NCBI RefSeq assembly: GCF_001270065.2
Contig: NZ_LFYT02000028.1
Span: 1 to 62,889 of the forward strand
Length of the DNA stretch: 62,889 nucleotides
Direction of reading: 5' to 3'
DNA from: Limnohabitans planktonicus II-D5
GTDB taxonomy: Bacteria > Pseudomonadota > Gammaproteobacteria > Burkholderiales > Burkholderiaceae_C
Below, piece after piece: positions 18,073 through 26,093 of the stretch; the first letter of the stretch is position 1; each line of letters starts with the position of its first letter. The notes under the pieces were generated by a model. The model was given only the letters and a program-made list of their open reading frames with translations. It made no database searches and was not told where the DNA came from. The position numbers and the translations under genes were made by a program.

Positions 18073-18768
18073 TCAAAGCAATTGGTAACTTCGCGCCATG
18101 CTCACCGCCTGGGATTGCGATTTCACATTCAGCTTGCGGTAGAGGCTGCGCACGTTGGACTGCACCGTCGACAGCGTCACCCCCATGCTTTCGGCCACCA
18201 GCTCATAGCTCAGGCCCTGCGCGAGCCCTTGCAAGGTTTCGTGTTCCCTGGGCGAGAGCTTGACGGGTAGACGTTCCTCAGGCTTTTCGCTGCTGACTGA
18301 CAGGTGCTTGAACAAATAACGCGCCAGCCGTGGACTCAGGGGATACACCCCCTTGAGCACTTGCTCGATGCCTTTGGTGATTTCTTCGATGGATTCGTCC
18401 TTGAGTATGTAGCCGTTGGCCCCGGCTTCAATGGCGGTCAGGACTGCTGACTCCGAAGCCACCACCGAAATCACCACAATCGGCATATCAACAAATCGCT
18501 CGCGGCAAGCGCGGATCACTTCGATGCCACTGACATCGGGCAAACCCAGATCCACCAGCACCAGGTCAAAAGGCTTGAGCGCCACTTTGACAAAGGCTTT
18601 GGCCTGCAGGCCCTCGCTGAATTCCAGCACGTTCCAGCGCTCTGGCAGACCGCGCATGGCATCGGTGATCTGCTCGGCAAAAAGCGGGTTGTCCTCCACC
18701 AGCAAAAGCTGTCGCAAAGGGGGCGTCTGTTCGTTGGAAGGGTAAGCTTGCATCGGGCGATGATACAA
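18073..18768 (-). CDS. NarL/LuxR-type response regulator
   Basis: 231 residues. The receiver domain shows the acidic pocket E25/D26, phospho-accepting D73 (LVLVDLGLPDVSG) and the K of GYILKDES. The C-terminus is a LuxR-type helix-turn-helix: LSPREHETLQGLAQGLSYELVAESMGVTLSTVQSNVRSLYRKLNV. Probably the partner of the convergent histidine kinase. The ATG at 18768 follows GAGGG. It sits 15 bp downstream of the parvulin gene on the same strand, so both are probably one transcript. Confidence 0.88.
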   Translation of the reverse strand: MYHRPMQAYPSNEQTPPLRQLLLVEDNPLFAEQITDAMRGLPERWNVLEFSEGLQAKAFVKVALKPFDLVLVDLGLPDVSGIEVIRACRERFVDMPIVVISVVASESAVLTAIEAGANGYILKDESIEEITKGIEQVLKGVYPLSPRLARYLFKHLSVSSEKPEERLPVKLSPREHETLQGLAQGLSYELVAESMGVTLSTVQSNVRSLYRKLNVKSQSQAVSMARSYQLL

Positions 18769-18783
18769 AACCCTCAGGACATA

Positions 18784-19623
18784 TCAGCGAATGAGCGCCT
18801 TGTCGCGCAGCTCTTGCAGTTTGGTGGCGATGACTTTTTGGGACAGCTGTTCCAGCAATTGGGGGCGCAGTTTTTCCAGACTTGGGGCATCCCAGGGGCG
18901 GCGCTCTTGCAGGCTCAGGACATGCCAGCCTTGTGCGGTGCGAACAGGCACTGACCACAGTTGCTGGGGTTTCATCTGGCGGATGATTGCTGCGACTTCG
19001 GGCACCAGTTGTTTTTCAGGCACCCAGCCAACCAGACCACCCTGGGCTTTGCTGTCGGGGTCTTTGGAGTGCTCGGTGGCCAAATCGTTCATGGGGGCGC
19101 CTTGCTGGATGCGCTGGATCAGTTGCTGGGCCAGGCTTTCCTCGGCCACAACGATGTGCCGAATCAGCAGTTCCTCGGGCCCCATCTGGGCCATTTGCTG
19201 CTGGTAAGCCTGCTGCAGAGCCTCGTCGGTGATGGGGTGGTCTGCCAGATACTTTTGTTGCCACAAGCGCACCAAGGCGGTCTGGCTGGCCAGGGCCATT
19301 TGCGCCTGCACCAGGGGTTGCAGGTCGATGCCATCGGCTTGGGCGGCTTGCATCATCAGGGACTGGTTGATCAGGGTCTGACGGACCGATTCACGCAACT
19401 CAGGGCTGCTGGCCACGCCACTGGCGACCTGTTCCCGATACAGCACTTCGGCATGTGCGGTCGATTGCACCAGGCCATTGACCACCACAAAGGGTTTGGT
19501 CAAGGCTTGCAGCACTTCGGCAGACGGGGCAGGCAAGACGGTTTGGGCCATGAGCGGGCTGGCCAGGGCCAGCGACAGCCACAGGGGTGAGCAGGCCTTG
19601 AGAAAAGGAGCGCGAAAAGACAT
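18784..19623 (-). CDS. periplasmic parvulin-type peptidyl-prolyl isomerase
   Basis: 279 residues with a signal peptide (MSFRAPFLKACSPLWLSLALASPLMAQ), an alpha-helical SurA-like chaperone segment, and a parvulin domain at about 145-240. That domain shows IRHIVVAEESLAQQLIQRI, GGLVGWVPEKQLVPEVAAI and the end of the domain GWHVLSLQERRP. Likely helps fold exported proteins. The start codon lies 13 bp from a tract of about 20 heptanucleotide repeats; see that entry for a possible phase-variable start. Confidence 0.87.
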   Translation of the reverse strand: MSFRAPFLKACSPLWLSLALASPLMAQTVLPAPSAEVLQALTKPFVVVNGLVQSTAHAEVLYREQVASGVASSPELRESVRQTLINQSLMMQAAQADGIDLQPLVQAQMALASQTALVRLWQQKYLADHPITDEALQQAYQQQMAQMGPEELLIRHIVVAEESLAQQLIQRIQQGAPMNDLATEHSKDPDSKAQGGLVGWVPEKQLVPEVAAIIRQMKPQQLWSVPVRTAQGWHVLSLQERRPWDAPSLEKLRPQLLEQLSQKVIATKLQELRDKALIR

Positions 19624-19636
19624 GTACGTGTTCAGG

Positions 19637-19774
19637 GTTGAGCGTTGAGCGTTGAGCGATGAGTGATGAGCGTTGAGCGATGAGCGATGAGCGATGAGCG
19701 ATGAGCGTTGAGCGTTGAGCGTTGAGCGTTGAGCGTTGAGCGTTGAGCGTTGAGCGTTGAGCGTTGAGCGTTGA
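19637..19774. repeat. heptanucleotide tandem repeat (GTTGAGC/GATGAGC), about 20 copies
   Basis: About 138 bp of a 7-bp unit, GTTGAGC with several GATGAGC copies and one GATGAGT. It lies directly upstream of the parvulin gene. On the minus strand the unit is GCTCAAC, and no copy contains a stop in any frame. An upstream ATG at 19795 (minus) reads into the repeat as a 7-residue repeat (TLNAQRS) but is one base out of frame with the parvulin start at the present copy number. Confidence 0.95.
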
Positions 19775-19902
19775 GGGGGATAACTCGATTTTCATCGAAA
19801 CATGGGCAGGTTTCTGAGGTCGGCTGCGCAACATCGTGGTGTGGCCGTGAGTACTAGAAGTCGCCGACATTTGTGGGTTGGGGCCAACCTGGCGTGCGAC
19901 CA

Positions 19903-20541
19903 TCAGAATTGAGGGGGCAATTGCGCCCCCAGCACGGCCACAGCCTCTGAATCTTCCACTGTGGGAAAGTGCCGGTAAAACTGCGCCACGGCCTGGAAGT
20001 CGTCTGGCGTGGACAGGCAAACGGTATCGTCTGCCAGCTCTTGCACTTGGCGCAGCGCGTGTGCGCTGGCCACGGGAATGGCGCACACCAATTTGGCTGG
20101 TGCCTGTCGGCGCACGGCTTGTAGGGCCGCCAGCATTGTGGCTCCGGTGGCCAGACCGTCGTCCACCACGATGACCAGGCGGCCCTTTGGATCGATCGGT
20201 GGGCGCACCGGCGTGTACAAGGCCCGGCGTTGGCGCAGGGTGTGCATCTGACGGGCTTTTTCAAGGTCCAGATAGGCGGCGTCTGCACCCACTTCATGCG
20301 CCCACGGGGCGATGAAGGCGTTGCCGTGTTCATCCATGGCACCCACGGCCAGTTCATCCTGATGGGGCGCGCGCAATTTGCGCACCAGCACCACGTCCAG
20401 CTCGCCCTCCAATTGCCGGGCGATCCATTGCCCCATGGGCACCGCCCCTCGGGGAATGGCCAGAATCAGGGGGTGTTGACCGCGATATGCAAGCAGCGCG
20501 TGCGCCAATTGCTGCGCGGCGTCCAGTCGGTCTTTGAACAT
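19903..20541 (-). CDS. phosphoribosyltransferase family protein
   Basis: 212 residues from ATG 20541 (MFKDRLDAAQQLAHAL), which is preferred over the longer ORF because this matches the family N-terminus. The PRPP-binding motif VIVVDDGLATGATM is clear. Earlier segments ILAIPRGAVPMG and VVLVRKLRAPHQDELAVGA are typical of the stand-alone PRTase family often annotated as predicted phosphoribosyltransferases. Substrate unknown. It lies 133 bp downstream of metK on the same strand, separated from it by a terminator. Confidence 0.83.
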   Translation of the reverse strand: MFKDRLDAAQQLAHALLAYRGQHPLILAIPRGAVPMGQWIARQLEGELDVVLVRKLRAPHQDELAVGAMDEHGNAFIAPWAHEVGADAAYLDLEKARQMHTLRQRRALYTPVRPPIDPKGRLVIVVDDGLATGATMLAALQAVRRQAPAKLVCAIPVASAHALRQVQELADDTVCLSTPDDFQAVAQFYRHFPTVEDSEAVAVLGAQLPPQF

Positions 20542-20588
20542 GGCCAATCCTGTGTGATGCGTTGACTGGCATTGTTCAGGAAATGGCG

Positions 20589-20655
20589 AAAAAAAAGCCG
20601 TGATTCTTTCCGAAAGCGGCTGGTGCTGGCAAGGTGTGTGATCGACTTCACACAC
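20589..20655 (-). terminator. metK terminator and second hairpin
   Basis: Read on the minus strand, a hairpin AGCCG ... CGGCT (20621-20596, with inner CTTTC/GAAAG pairing) is followed by a run of eight T. Just upstream is a second perfect stem GTGTGTGA/TCACACAC (20634-20655). Together they should terminate metK transcription before the phosphoribosyltransferase gene. Confidence 0.75.
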
Positions 20656-20674
20656 CAGCCCACAACGTGTCTGT

Positions 20675-21856
20675 TTACAGCCCGGCGGCTGCACGCAATG
20701 CGGCTGCGCGATCCGTGCGCTCCCAAGTGAAGTCGGGCTCGTCGCGGCCAAAGTGGCCGTAAGCAGCGGTCTTGCTGTAGATGGGGCGCAGCAGGTCCAG
20801 CATCTGGATGATGCCTTTGGGGCGCAGGTCAAAGTGTTCGGCCACCATGGCAGACAGCTTGTCATCAGCGATCACGCCAGTGCCTGCCGTGTTGACGGTG
20901 ATGTTCATGGGGCGTGCCACGCCAATCGCGTAAGCGACCTGCACTTGGCACTGGGTGGCCAGACCAGCGGCCACGATGTTCTTGGCCACGTAGCGGGCGG
21001 CATAAGCGGCTGAGCGGTCCACTTTGGAGGGGTCTTTGCCCGAGAACGCGCCACCACCGTGGGGGCAAGCACCGCCGTAGGTGTCCACAATGATCTTGCG
21101 ACCCGTCAGGCCACAGTCGCCTTGAGGACCACCGATGACGAAACGGCCCGTGGGGTTGATCAGGTATTTGGTGTCTTGCAGCCACTCTTTGGGCAGCACG
21201 GGCTTGATGATCTCTTCGATGATGGCTTCGGTGAAGCTGGCCTTCATCTTCGTGGCCGTTTCCGACTGGTCAGGGCTGTGCTGGGTGGACAGCACCACGG
21301 TGTCGATGCTGTGGGGTTTGCCGTCCACATAGCGCATGGTCACCTGGCTTTTGGCGTCGGGGCGCAAGAAGGGCAGACGGCCGTCCTTGCGCAACTGGGC
21401 CTGGCGCTCCATCAGGCGGTGGGCGTAGTAAATCGGGGCGGGCATCAGCTCGGGTGTTTCGCTGCAGGCGAAGCCAAACATCAGGCCCTGGTCACCCGCG
21501 CCAATGTTCAAAAAGTCGTCGGACGCGTGGTCCACGCCCTGGGCGATGTCGTTGGACTGCTTGTCATAAGCCACCAACACAGCGCAGCCTTTGTGGTCGA
21601 TGCCGTAGTCGGTGTTGTCGTAGCCGATGCGTTTGATGGTGTCACGCGCCACCTGGATGTAATCCACATTGGCTTGCGTGGTGATTTCACCAGCCAACAC
21701 GACCAGGCCGGTGTTGGTCAGGGTTTCGGCCGCCACGCGGCTCAGCGGGTCTTGAGTAAAGATGGCGTCCAGGATCGCATCAGAGATCTGGTCGGCGACC
21801 TTGTCGGGGTGGCCTTCCGAGACGGATTCGGAAGTAAAGAGGTAGTCGTTAGACAT
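20675..21856 (-). CDS. metK: S-adenosylmethionine synthase
   Basis: 393 residues, the normal MetK length, from ATG 21856 ([30 protein letters not shown]). Makes S-adenosylmethionine from methionine and ATP. Signatures [13 protein letters not shown] and [19 protein letters not shown] are present. The upstream in-frame ATG at 21877 is not used because the Shine-Dalgarno AGGAG is placed for 21856. The 5' leader can fold so that this site is paired; see the leader entry. Confidence 0.97.
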   Translation of the reverse strand: MSNDYLFTSESVSEGHPDKVADQISDAILDAIFTQDPLSRVAAETLTNTGLVVLAGEITTQANVDYIQVARDTIKRIGYDNTDYGIDHKGCAVLVAYDKQSNDIAQGVDHASDDFLNIGAGDQGLMFGFACSETPELMPAPIYYAHRLMERQAQLRKDGRLPFLRPDAKSQVTMRYVDGKPHSIDTVVLSTQHSPDQSETATKMKASFTEAIIEEIIKPVLPKEWLQDTKYLINPTGRFVIGGPQGDCGLTGRKIIVDTYGGACPHGGGAFSGKDPSKVDRSAAYAARYVAKNIVAAGLATQCQVQVAYAIGVARPMNITVNTAGTGVIADDKLSAMVAEHFDLRPKGIIQMLDLLRPIYSKTAAYGHFGRDEPDFTWERTDRAAALRAAAGL

Positions 21857-21915
21857 GAAAAAGGCTCCTGTTTTCAAAGGTTTGTCGGCGTTGCCGACCC
21901 TGAGAACCCGGAGCC
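21857..21915 (-). promoter_or_regulatory. structured metK leader that can pair with the ribosome-binding site
   Basis: On the minus strand an outer stem GGCTCC (21915-21910) / GGAGCC (21868-21863) encloses a hairpin GTCGGC-AAC-GCCGAC (21898-21884). The right arm of the outer stem is the metK Shine-Dalgarno, 8 nt before the ATG. Folding would hide it. I do not recognise a known SAM or SAH riboswitch class here. Ligand control is conjecture; the pairing is seen. Confidence 0.45.
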
Positions 21916-22043
21916 TGGCGAACGCTTTAGCAGAATTTGTGAATCGCCCTGCAAGTAGTTCAGTTAACTCGGCGATGCGCGGATTGTATCAACTTGGCAG
22001 GAAGCCCATGCCAGGGTCATTGACCGCCAGATACACGCCTTCC

Positions 22044-22161
22044 GTAGGTCGGCGCTTCTGCTTCGACGTTTGTCCGCTTCGGCGCAGGCCAGATGTCGGG
22101 GCTGAAGCCGCCGACCTACAAACACATGGTTCCCATAGGTCGGTACTCGCAGAGTCCGACA
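22044..22161. repeat. REP elements between metK and slyX
   Basis: Plus half at 22044 (GTAGGTCGGCGCTTCTGCTTCG, with a decayed right arm), minus half at 22095-22119 with tip GGCTGAAGCC, and plus half at 22135-22161 with tip ACTCGCAGAGT and ATAG instead of GTAG. This is the only repeat group in a divergent intergenic region, so it lies near both promoters. Confidence 0.85.
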
Positions 22162-22211
22162 CTTTTGACATAACCCCGGCGTGCGTCAAAAAATCAGGTC
22201 CAATACAGCCC

Positions 22212-22433
22212 ATGGACATTCCAACCCCTATTGAAAACCGCCTGGTTGATCTGGAAATCAAGGCGGGCTTTACCGAAGACCTGCTGGACCAACTCAATGC
22301 GCAGGTGTACCGCCAGCAGCAGCAAATTGACGCGCTCATTCAGGAGCTGCGCCAGATGCGCGAACGCCTGCCCGAGTCGGGCGGTGGCGCTGAAGTGCGC
22401 AATTTGCGTGACGAGATTCCGCCGCATTACTGA
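22212..22433 (+). CDS. slyX: SlyX family protein
   Basis: 73 residues, ATG 22212. A short coiled-coil protein of the SlyX family: ENRLVDLEIKAGFTEDLLDQLNAQVYRQQQQIDALIQELRQMRERL, with the typical C-terminal EIPPHY. Function unknown in all species. The stop overlaps the next start by 1 nt (TGATG), so it is coupled to the RlmN-like gene. Confidence 0.92.
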   Translation: MDIPTPIENRLVDLEIKAGFTEDLLDQLNAQVYRQQQQIDALIQELRQMRERLPESGGGAEVRNLRDEIPPHY

Positions 22434-23503
22434 TGAACTTTCACAGCATTCATGACATTCGGGACCATTTGCGTGCCCTGGGCGCCAATGCCTTGCATGA
22501 GCAGCGCGTGCTGCGTCTGTGGACACAAGCCAAACCGCAAAACAGTGGGCGCAGGCCGCTGGCAAGCTTCATGCCCACGGCGGTGCGTGAGGCACTGCCT
22601 GCGTTGAGTGAGGCCTTCGCAGCCTTGGCCACCTTGCGCGAACAGCACCCGGCTCAAGACGGCTCGGCGCGCTTGCTGGTGGGTCTGCAAGACGGTCAGA
22701 CGGTGGAAAGCGTTTTGCTGCCGCGCGATGGCCTGTGTGTTTCCAGCCAGGTCGGTTGCGCGGTGGGCTGTGTGTTTTGCATGACCGGCCGTGAAGGCCT
22801 GATTCGCCAGGTGGGCAGTGCCGAGATCGTGGCACAGGTGGCGTTGGCCCGCACGCTCAGGCCCGTTAAAAAAGTTGTCTTCATGGGCATGGGCGAGCCT
22901 TCGCACAACCTGGATGCGGTGATGGACGCCATCGACCTGCTGGGCACGGTGGGCAATATCGGGCACAAAAATCTGGTGTTTTCCACCGTGGGGGATGCGC
23001 GGGTGTTTGAGCGTTTGCCACAAGGCCGCGTCAAGCCTGCCTTGGCCTTGTCGCTGCACACCACGCGTGCCGATCTGCGGGCGCAACTGCTGCCGCGAGC
23101 CCCGCGCTTTGACCCACAAGATTTGGTGGATGCGGGTGAGGTGTACGCCCGCGCCACCGGCTACCCGATCCAGTACCAATGGACGCTGATCGAGGGGGTG
23201 AACGACAGCGCCGAAGAAATCGAAGGCATCGTGCGTTTGCTGAAAGGCAAATACGCGCTGATGAACATGATTCCCTACAACGCGGTGCCCGATCTGCCTT
23301 ATGCCCGGCCGAGTTGGGAACGCGCCGCCGACATCGCCCGCACCCTGCACCAGCGCGGCGTGCTGACCAAACTGCGCCAATCCGCCGGGCAGGACGTGGA
23401 CGGCGGCTGCGGCCAGTTGCGCGCCCGCGATGTGCAGCGCGTACAGCCCGTGAAAATGTTCATGTCAGGCTCGAAGCCCCAGGCCACACGCCACTCCCCG
23501 TAG
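22433..23503 (+). CDS. RlmN/Cfr-family radical SAM RNA methyltransferase
   Basis: 356 residues. The radical SAM cluster motif is C109-x3-C113-x2-C116 (GCAVGCVFCMTG). The two other cysteines needed for RlmN-type methylation are present: C102 in LCVSSQVGC and C326 in DGGCGQL. It probably methylates C2 of an adenosine in rRNA or tRNA. The N-terminus is shorter and different from ordinary RlmN, and the location next to slyX is not the usual rlmN site, so this may be a second paralogue. The stop codon TAG is the TAG of a REP GTAG at 23500. Confidence 0.85.
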   Translation: MNFHSIHDIRDHLRALGANALHEQRVLRLWTQAKPQNSGRRPLASFMPTAVREALPALSEAFAALATLREQHPAQDGSARLLVGLQDGQTVESVLLPRDGLCVSSQVGCAVGCVFCMTGREGLIRQVGSAEIVAQVALARTLRPVKKVVFMGMGEPSHNLDAVMDAIDLLGTVGNIGHKNLVFSTVGDARVFERLPQGRVKPALALSLHTTRADLRAQLLPRAPRFDPQDLVDAGEVYARATGYPIQYQWTLIEGVNDSAEEIEGIVRLLKGKYALMNMIPYNAVPDLPYARPSWERAADIARTLHQRGVLTKLRQSAGQDVDGGCGQLRARDVQRVQPVKMFMSGSKPQATRHSP

Positions 23504-24650
23504 GTCGGCACTCGCAGAGTCCGACGTTGCTGGCAAGCCGCAAGACTCATTGCGCATCACCGCGTGTCAAGCACCGATGTCGGGGTCTTCGACCGCCGAC
23601 CTACAAAACGGCCCATGGCCGGGTCTTCGCGCCGACAAATTGCCGCAACCCCGTAGGTCGGCACTCGCAGAGTCCGACGATGTGGGCAAGCCGCAAGACG
23701 CATTGCGCATCACCGCGTGTCAAGCACCGTTGTCGGGGTCTTCGACCGCCGACCTACAAAATGCCCCATGGCCGGGTCTTCGCGGGGATAAATTACCGCA
23801 TTCCCCGTAGGTCGGCACTCGCAGAGTCCGACGTTGTGGGCAAGCCGCAAGCCCCTTTGCGCATCACCTCATGCCATGCACCGTTGTCGGGGTCTTCGAC
23901 CGCCGACCTACAAAATGCCCCATGGCCGGGTCTTTGCGCCGACAAATCGCCGCACTCCCCGTAGGTCGGCACTCGCAGAGTCCGACGATGTGGGCAAGCC
24001 TCAAGACTCATCGCACATCACAGCGTGTCAAGCACCGTTGTCGGGGTCTTCGACCGCCGACCTACAAAATGCCCCATGGCCGGGTCTTCGCGCCGACAAA
24101 TTGCCGCACTCCCCGTAGGTCGGCACTCGAAGAGTCCGACGTTGTGGGCAGACCGCAAGCCTCATCGCGCATCACCGCGTGTCAAGCACCGTTGTCGGAG
24201 TCTTCGACCGCCGACCTACAAAACGGCCCATGGCCGGGTCTTCGCGCCGACAAATTGCCGCATTCCCCGTAGGTCGGCACTCGCAGAGTCCGACGTTGTG
24301 GGCAGACCGCAAGACTCATCGCACCTCACATCGTGTCATGCACCGTTGTCGGGGTCTTCGACCGCCGACCTACAAAATGCCCCATGGCCGGGTCTTTGCG
24401 CCGACAAATTGCCGCATTCCCCGTAGGTCGGCACTCGCAGAGTCCGACGTTGTGGGCAAGCCGCAAGCCCTTTTGCGCATCACCTCATGTCAAGCACCGT
24501 TGTCGGAGTCTTCGACCGCCGACCTACAAAACGGCCCATGACCGGGTCTTCGCGCCGACAAATTGCCGCCCCCCCGTAGGTCGGCACTCGCAGAGTCCGA
24601 CGTTGTTGGTTTTGCGAAGGCCTCATGTCGGGGCCGAAGCCGCCGACCTA
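23500..24650. repeat. REP/BIME array 5 (8 units, 153-154-bp period)
   Basis: Eight units with plus GTAG at 23500, 23653, 23807, 23961, 24115, 24269, 24423 and 24576. Each holds a plus half with tip ACTCGCAGAGT, a 55-bp linker, a minus half with tip GGTCTTCGACC and a linker containing a decayed third half (GGCCGGGTCTTCG). The last unit ends with a different minus half (tip GGCCGAAGCC). The array fills the convergent gap between the RlmN-like and EamA genes. No gene seen; open frames here are repeat artefacts. Confidence 0.94.
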
Positions 24651-24669
24651 CAAATGCATGGCCCCCCGC

Positions 24670-25566
24670 TCAACGCCCCGGCAGTTTGACCAGCCCGCTG
24701 GACAGCGATGTGCCCAGCAAAATCACCGCGCCGCACAGCAGCATCCAGGCGGTGACGGTTTCGCCCAGAAACAGCACGCCGTAAGCGATGGCAAAGACGG
24801 GCACCAAAAACGTGACCGTCAAAGCGCGTGCTGGCCCCGCCACTTCGATGAGTCTGAAATACAGGATGTAGGCCACGCCGGTGCACAGCACGCCCACGGT
24901 GATCAATGACCACCAGACGGAGGCGCTGGGCCAGTGGTCGGGGCGCCACCACAGCGCTGGCAACAGCAAAGCCAAGGTGGCCCCGATTTGGCTGCCTGTG
25001 GCGGTGACCAGCGGGGGCAGGCTGGGGATGTGCTTTTTGGTGAAGCTGGCCGACAGCGCATAGCAGGTGGTGGCCGCCAGACAAGCCAGCACCGCCCATG
25101 CGGGGGCTATGCCCGAGGCGTTGGGCTTGAAGCTGGCCTGCCCACCGGCCAGCAGCACCACGCCGCCAAATCCGATGGCCAGACCCACGGTGCGTGACAG
25201 GCTGGGCTTGTCGCCCAGCCAAAGCCAGGCCACCACTGCGCCAAACAAAGGCACGGTGGCGTTCAAGATGGATGAAAAACCCGTGGTGATGTGCATGACC
25301 GCAAACGAATAAAGGGCAAACGGAATGCCACTGTTGAGTGCGCCAACAAACAGCACGGGTTTCCAATGACGGCGCAGCTCAGCCCAGTGCCCTTTGGCCA
25401 GCATGATGGGCAGCAAAAAAACAGCGGCAATGGCCACCCGCATGGCAGCGGTGGGCAAGGCACCCAATTCGACGGCCGCCATGCGCATGAACAAAAAGGA
25501 CGAGCCCCAAATGGCGGCCAGGATCAGAAAGTCGGCCAGCCAGCCTTTGGCGTGAGAAGTGGTCAT
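24670..25566 (-). CDS. EamA/DMT-family transporter
   Basis: 298 residues with ten hydrophobic segments in two EamA repeats, for example LILAAIWGSSFLFMRMAAVELG at the start and a second half beginning AWAVLACLAATTCYALSASF. Drug/metabolite transporter superfamily; substrate not predictable. The start overlaps the ogt stop by 4 nt (ATGA), so it belongs to the alkylation-repair operon; this suggests export linked to alkylating compounds, but that is only positional inference. Confidence 0.9.
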   Translation of the reverse strand: MTTSHAKGWLADFLILAAIWGSSFLFMRMAAVELGALPTAAMRVAIAAVFLLPIMLAKGHWAELRRHWKPVLFVGALNSGIPFALYSFAVMHITTGFSSILNATVPLFGAVVAWLWLGDKPSLSRTVGLAIGFGGVVLLAGGQASFKPNASGIAPAWAVLACLAATTCYALSASFTKKHIPSLPPLVTATGSQIGATLALLLPALWWRPDHWPSASVWWSLITVGVLCTGVAYILYFRLIEVAGPARALTVTFLVPVFAIAYGVLFLGETVTAWMLLCGAVILLGTSLSSGLVKLPGR

Positions 25567-26093
25567 TCAGGAAAGAGGGCAACAGTGGTTGGCAGGGCTA
25601 TGGGGTGGCCTTCCAGTTTGAGCAGCGCCTGTTTGCGCCACAGCCCGCCTGCATAGCCCGTGAGTTGGCCACCGCCGCCCAAGATGCGGTGACAGGGCAC
25701 GATGATACTCACCGGGTTGCGCCCCACGGCAGCGCCCACAGCGCGCACCGCTTTGGGGTTGTTCAGCTGCCGGGCCAGATCGCCATAACTTTGGCTGTGG
25801 CCAGACGGGATGTGCAGAAGAGCTTGCCAAACCGATTGTTGGAATGCGGTGCCTGCCGACAGGTCCAGCGGCAGATCAAAGCGGCTCAGATCGCCCGTGA
25901 AATAGGCCTGCAATTGCGTGCAGGCGTCTTGCAGCAGCGGGTGTGCGGTGACGCTTGTCCAGCCGCGCAGGCGTTCAACGCTTGGGCCATGCCGCTGGCC
26001 TTCAAACCAGACGCCGCACAGGCCCAAGTCTGAAGCGGCCAGGATCATCGGCCCCAAGGGGCTGTTCCATTGTTGGGTCAACAGGGGTGTCAT
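25563..26093 (-). CDS. ogt: methylated-DNA-[protein]-cysteine S-methyltransferase
   Basis: 176 residues. The active site is C134 in VPCHRILG, preceded by GTAFQQSVWQALLHIPSGHSQSYGDLA and GAAVGRNPVSI, as in Ogt/AGT proteins. It removes methyl groups from O6-methylguanine by transfer to its own cysteine. It overlaps both neighbours by 4 nt, giving a tight three-gene operon with the Ada/AlkA fusion upstream and EamA downstream. Confidence 0.95.
   Translation of the reverse strand: MTPLLTQQWNSPLGPMILAASDLGLCGVWFEGQRHGPSVERLRGWTSVTAHPLLQDACTQLQAYFTGDLSRFDLPLDLSAGTAFQQSVWQALLHIPSGHSQSYGDLARQLNNPKAVRAVGAAVGRNPVSIIVPCHRILGGGGQLTGYAGGLWRKQALLKLEGHPIALPTTVALFPE

Noticed and set aside
21857..21915. Known SAM riboswitch upstream of metK
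   Set aside because: The leader lacks the cores of SAM-I, SAM-II and SAH classes as I know them; kept only as an unclassified structured leader.
23500..24650. Regular spacing of repeats suggests a CRISPR array
   Set aside because: Both the repeats and the spacers between them are nearly identical, units are 91-167 bp, each has two inverted halves, and there are no cas genes.
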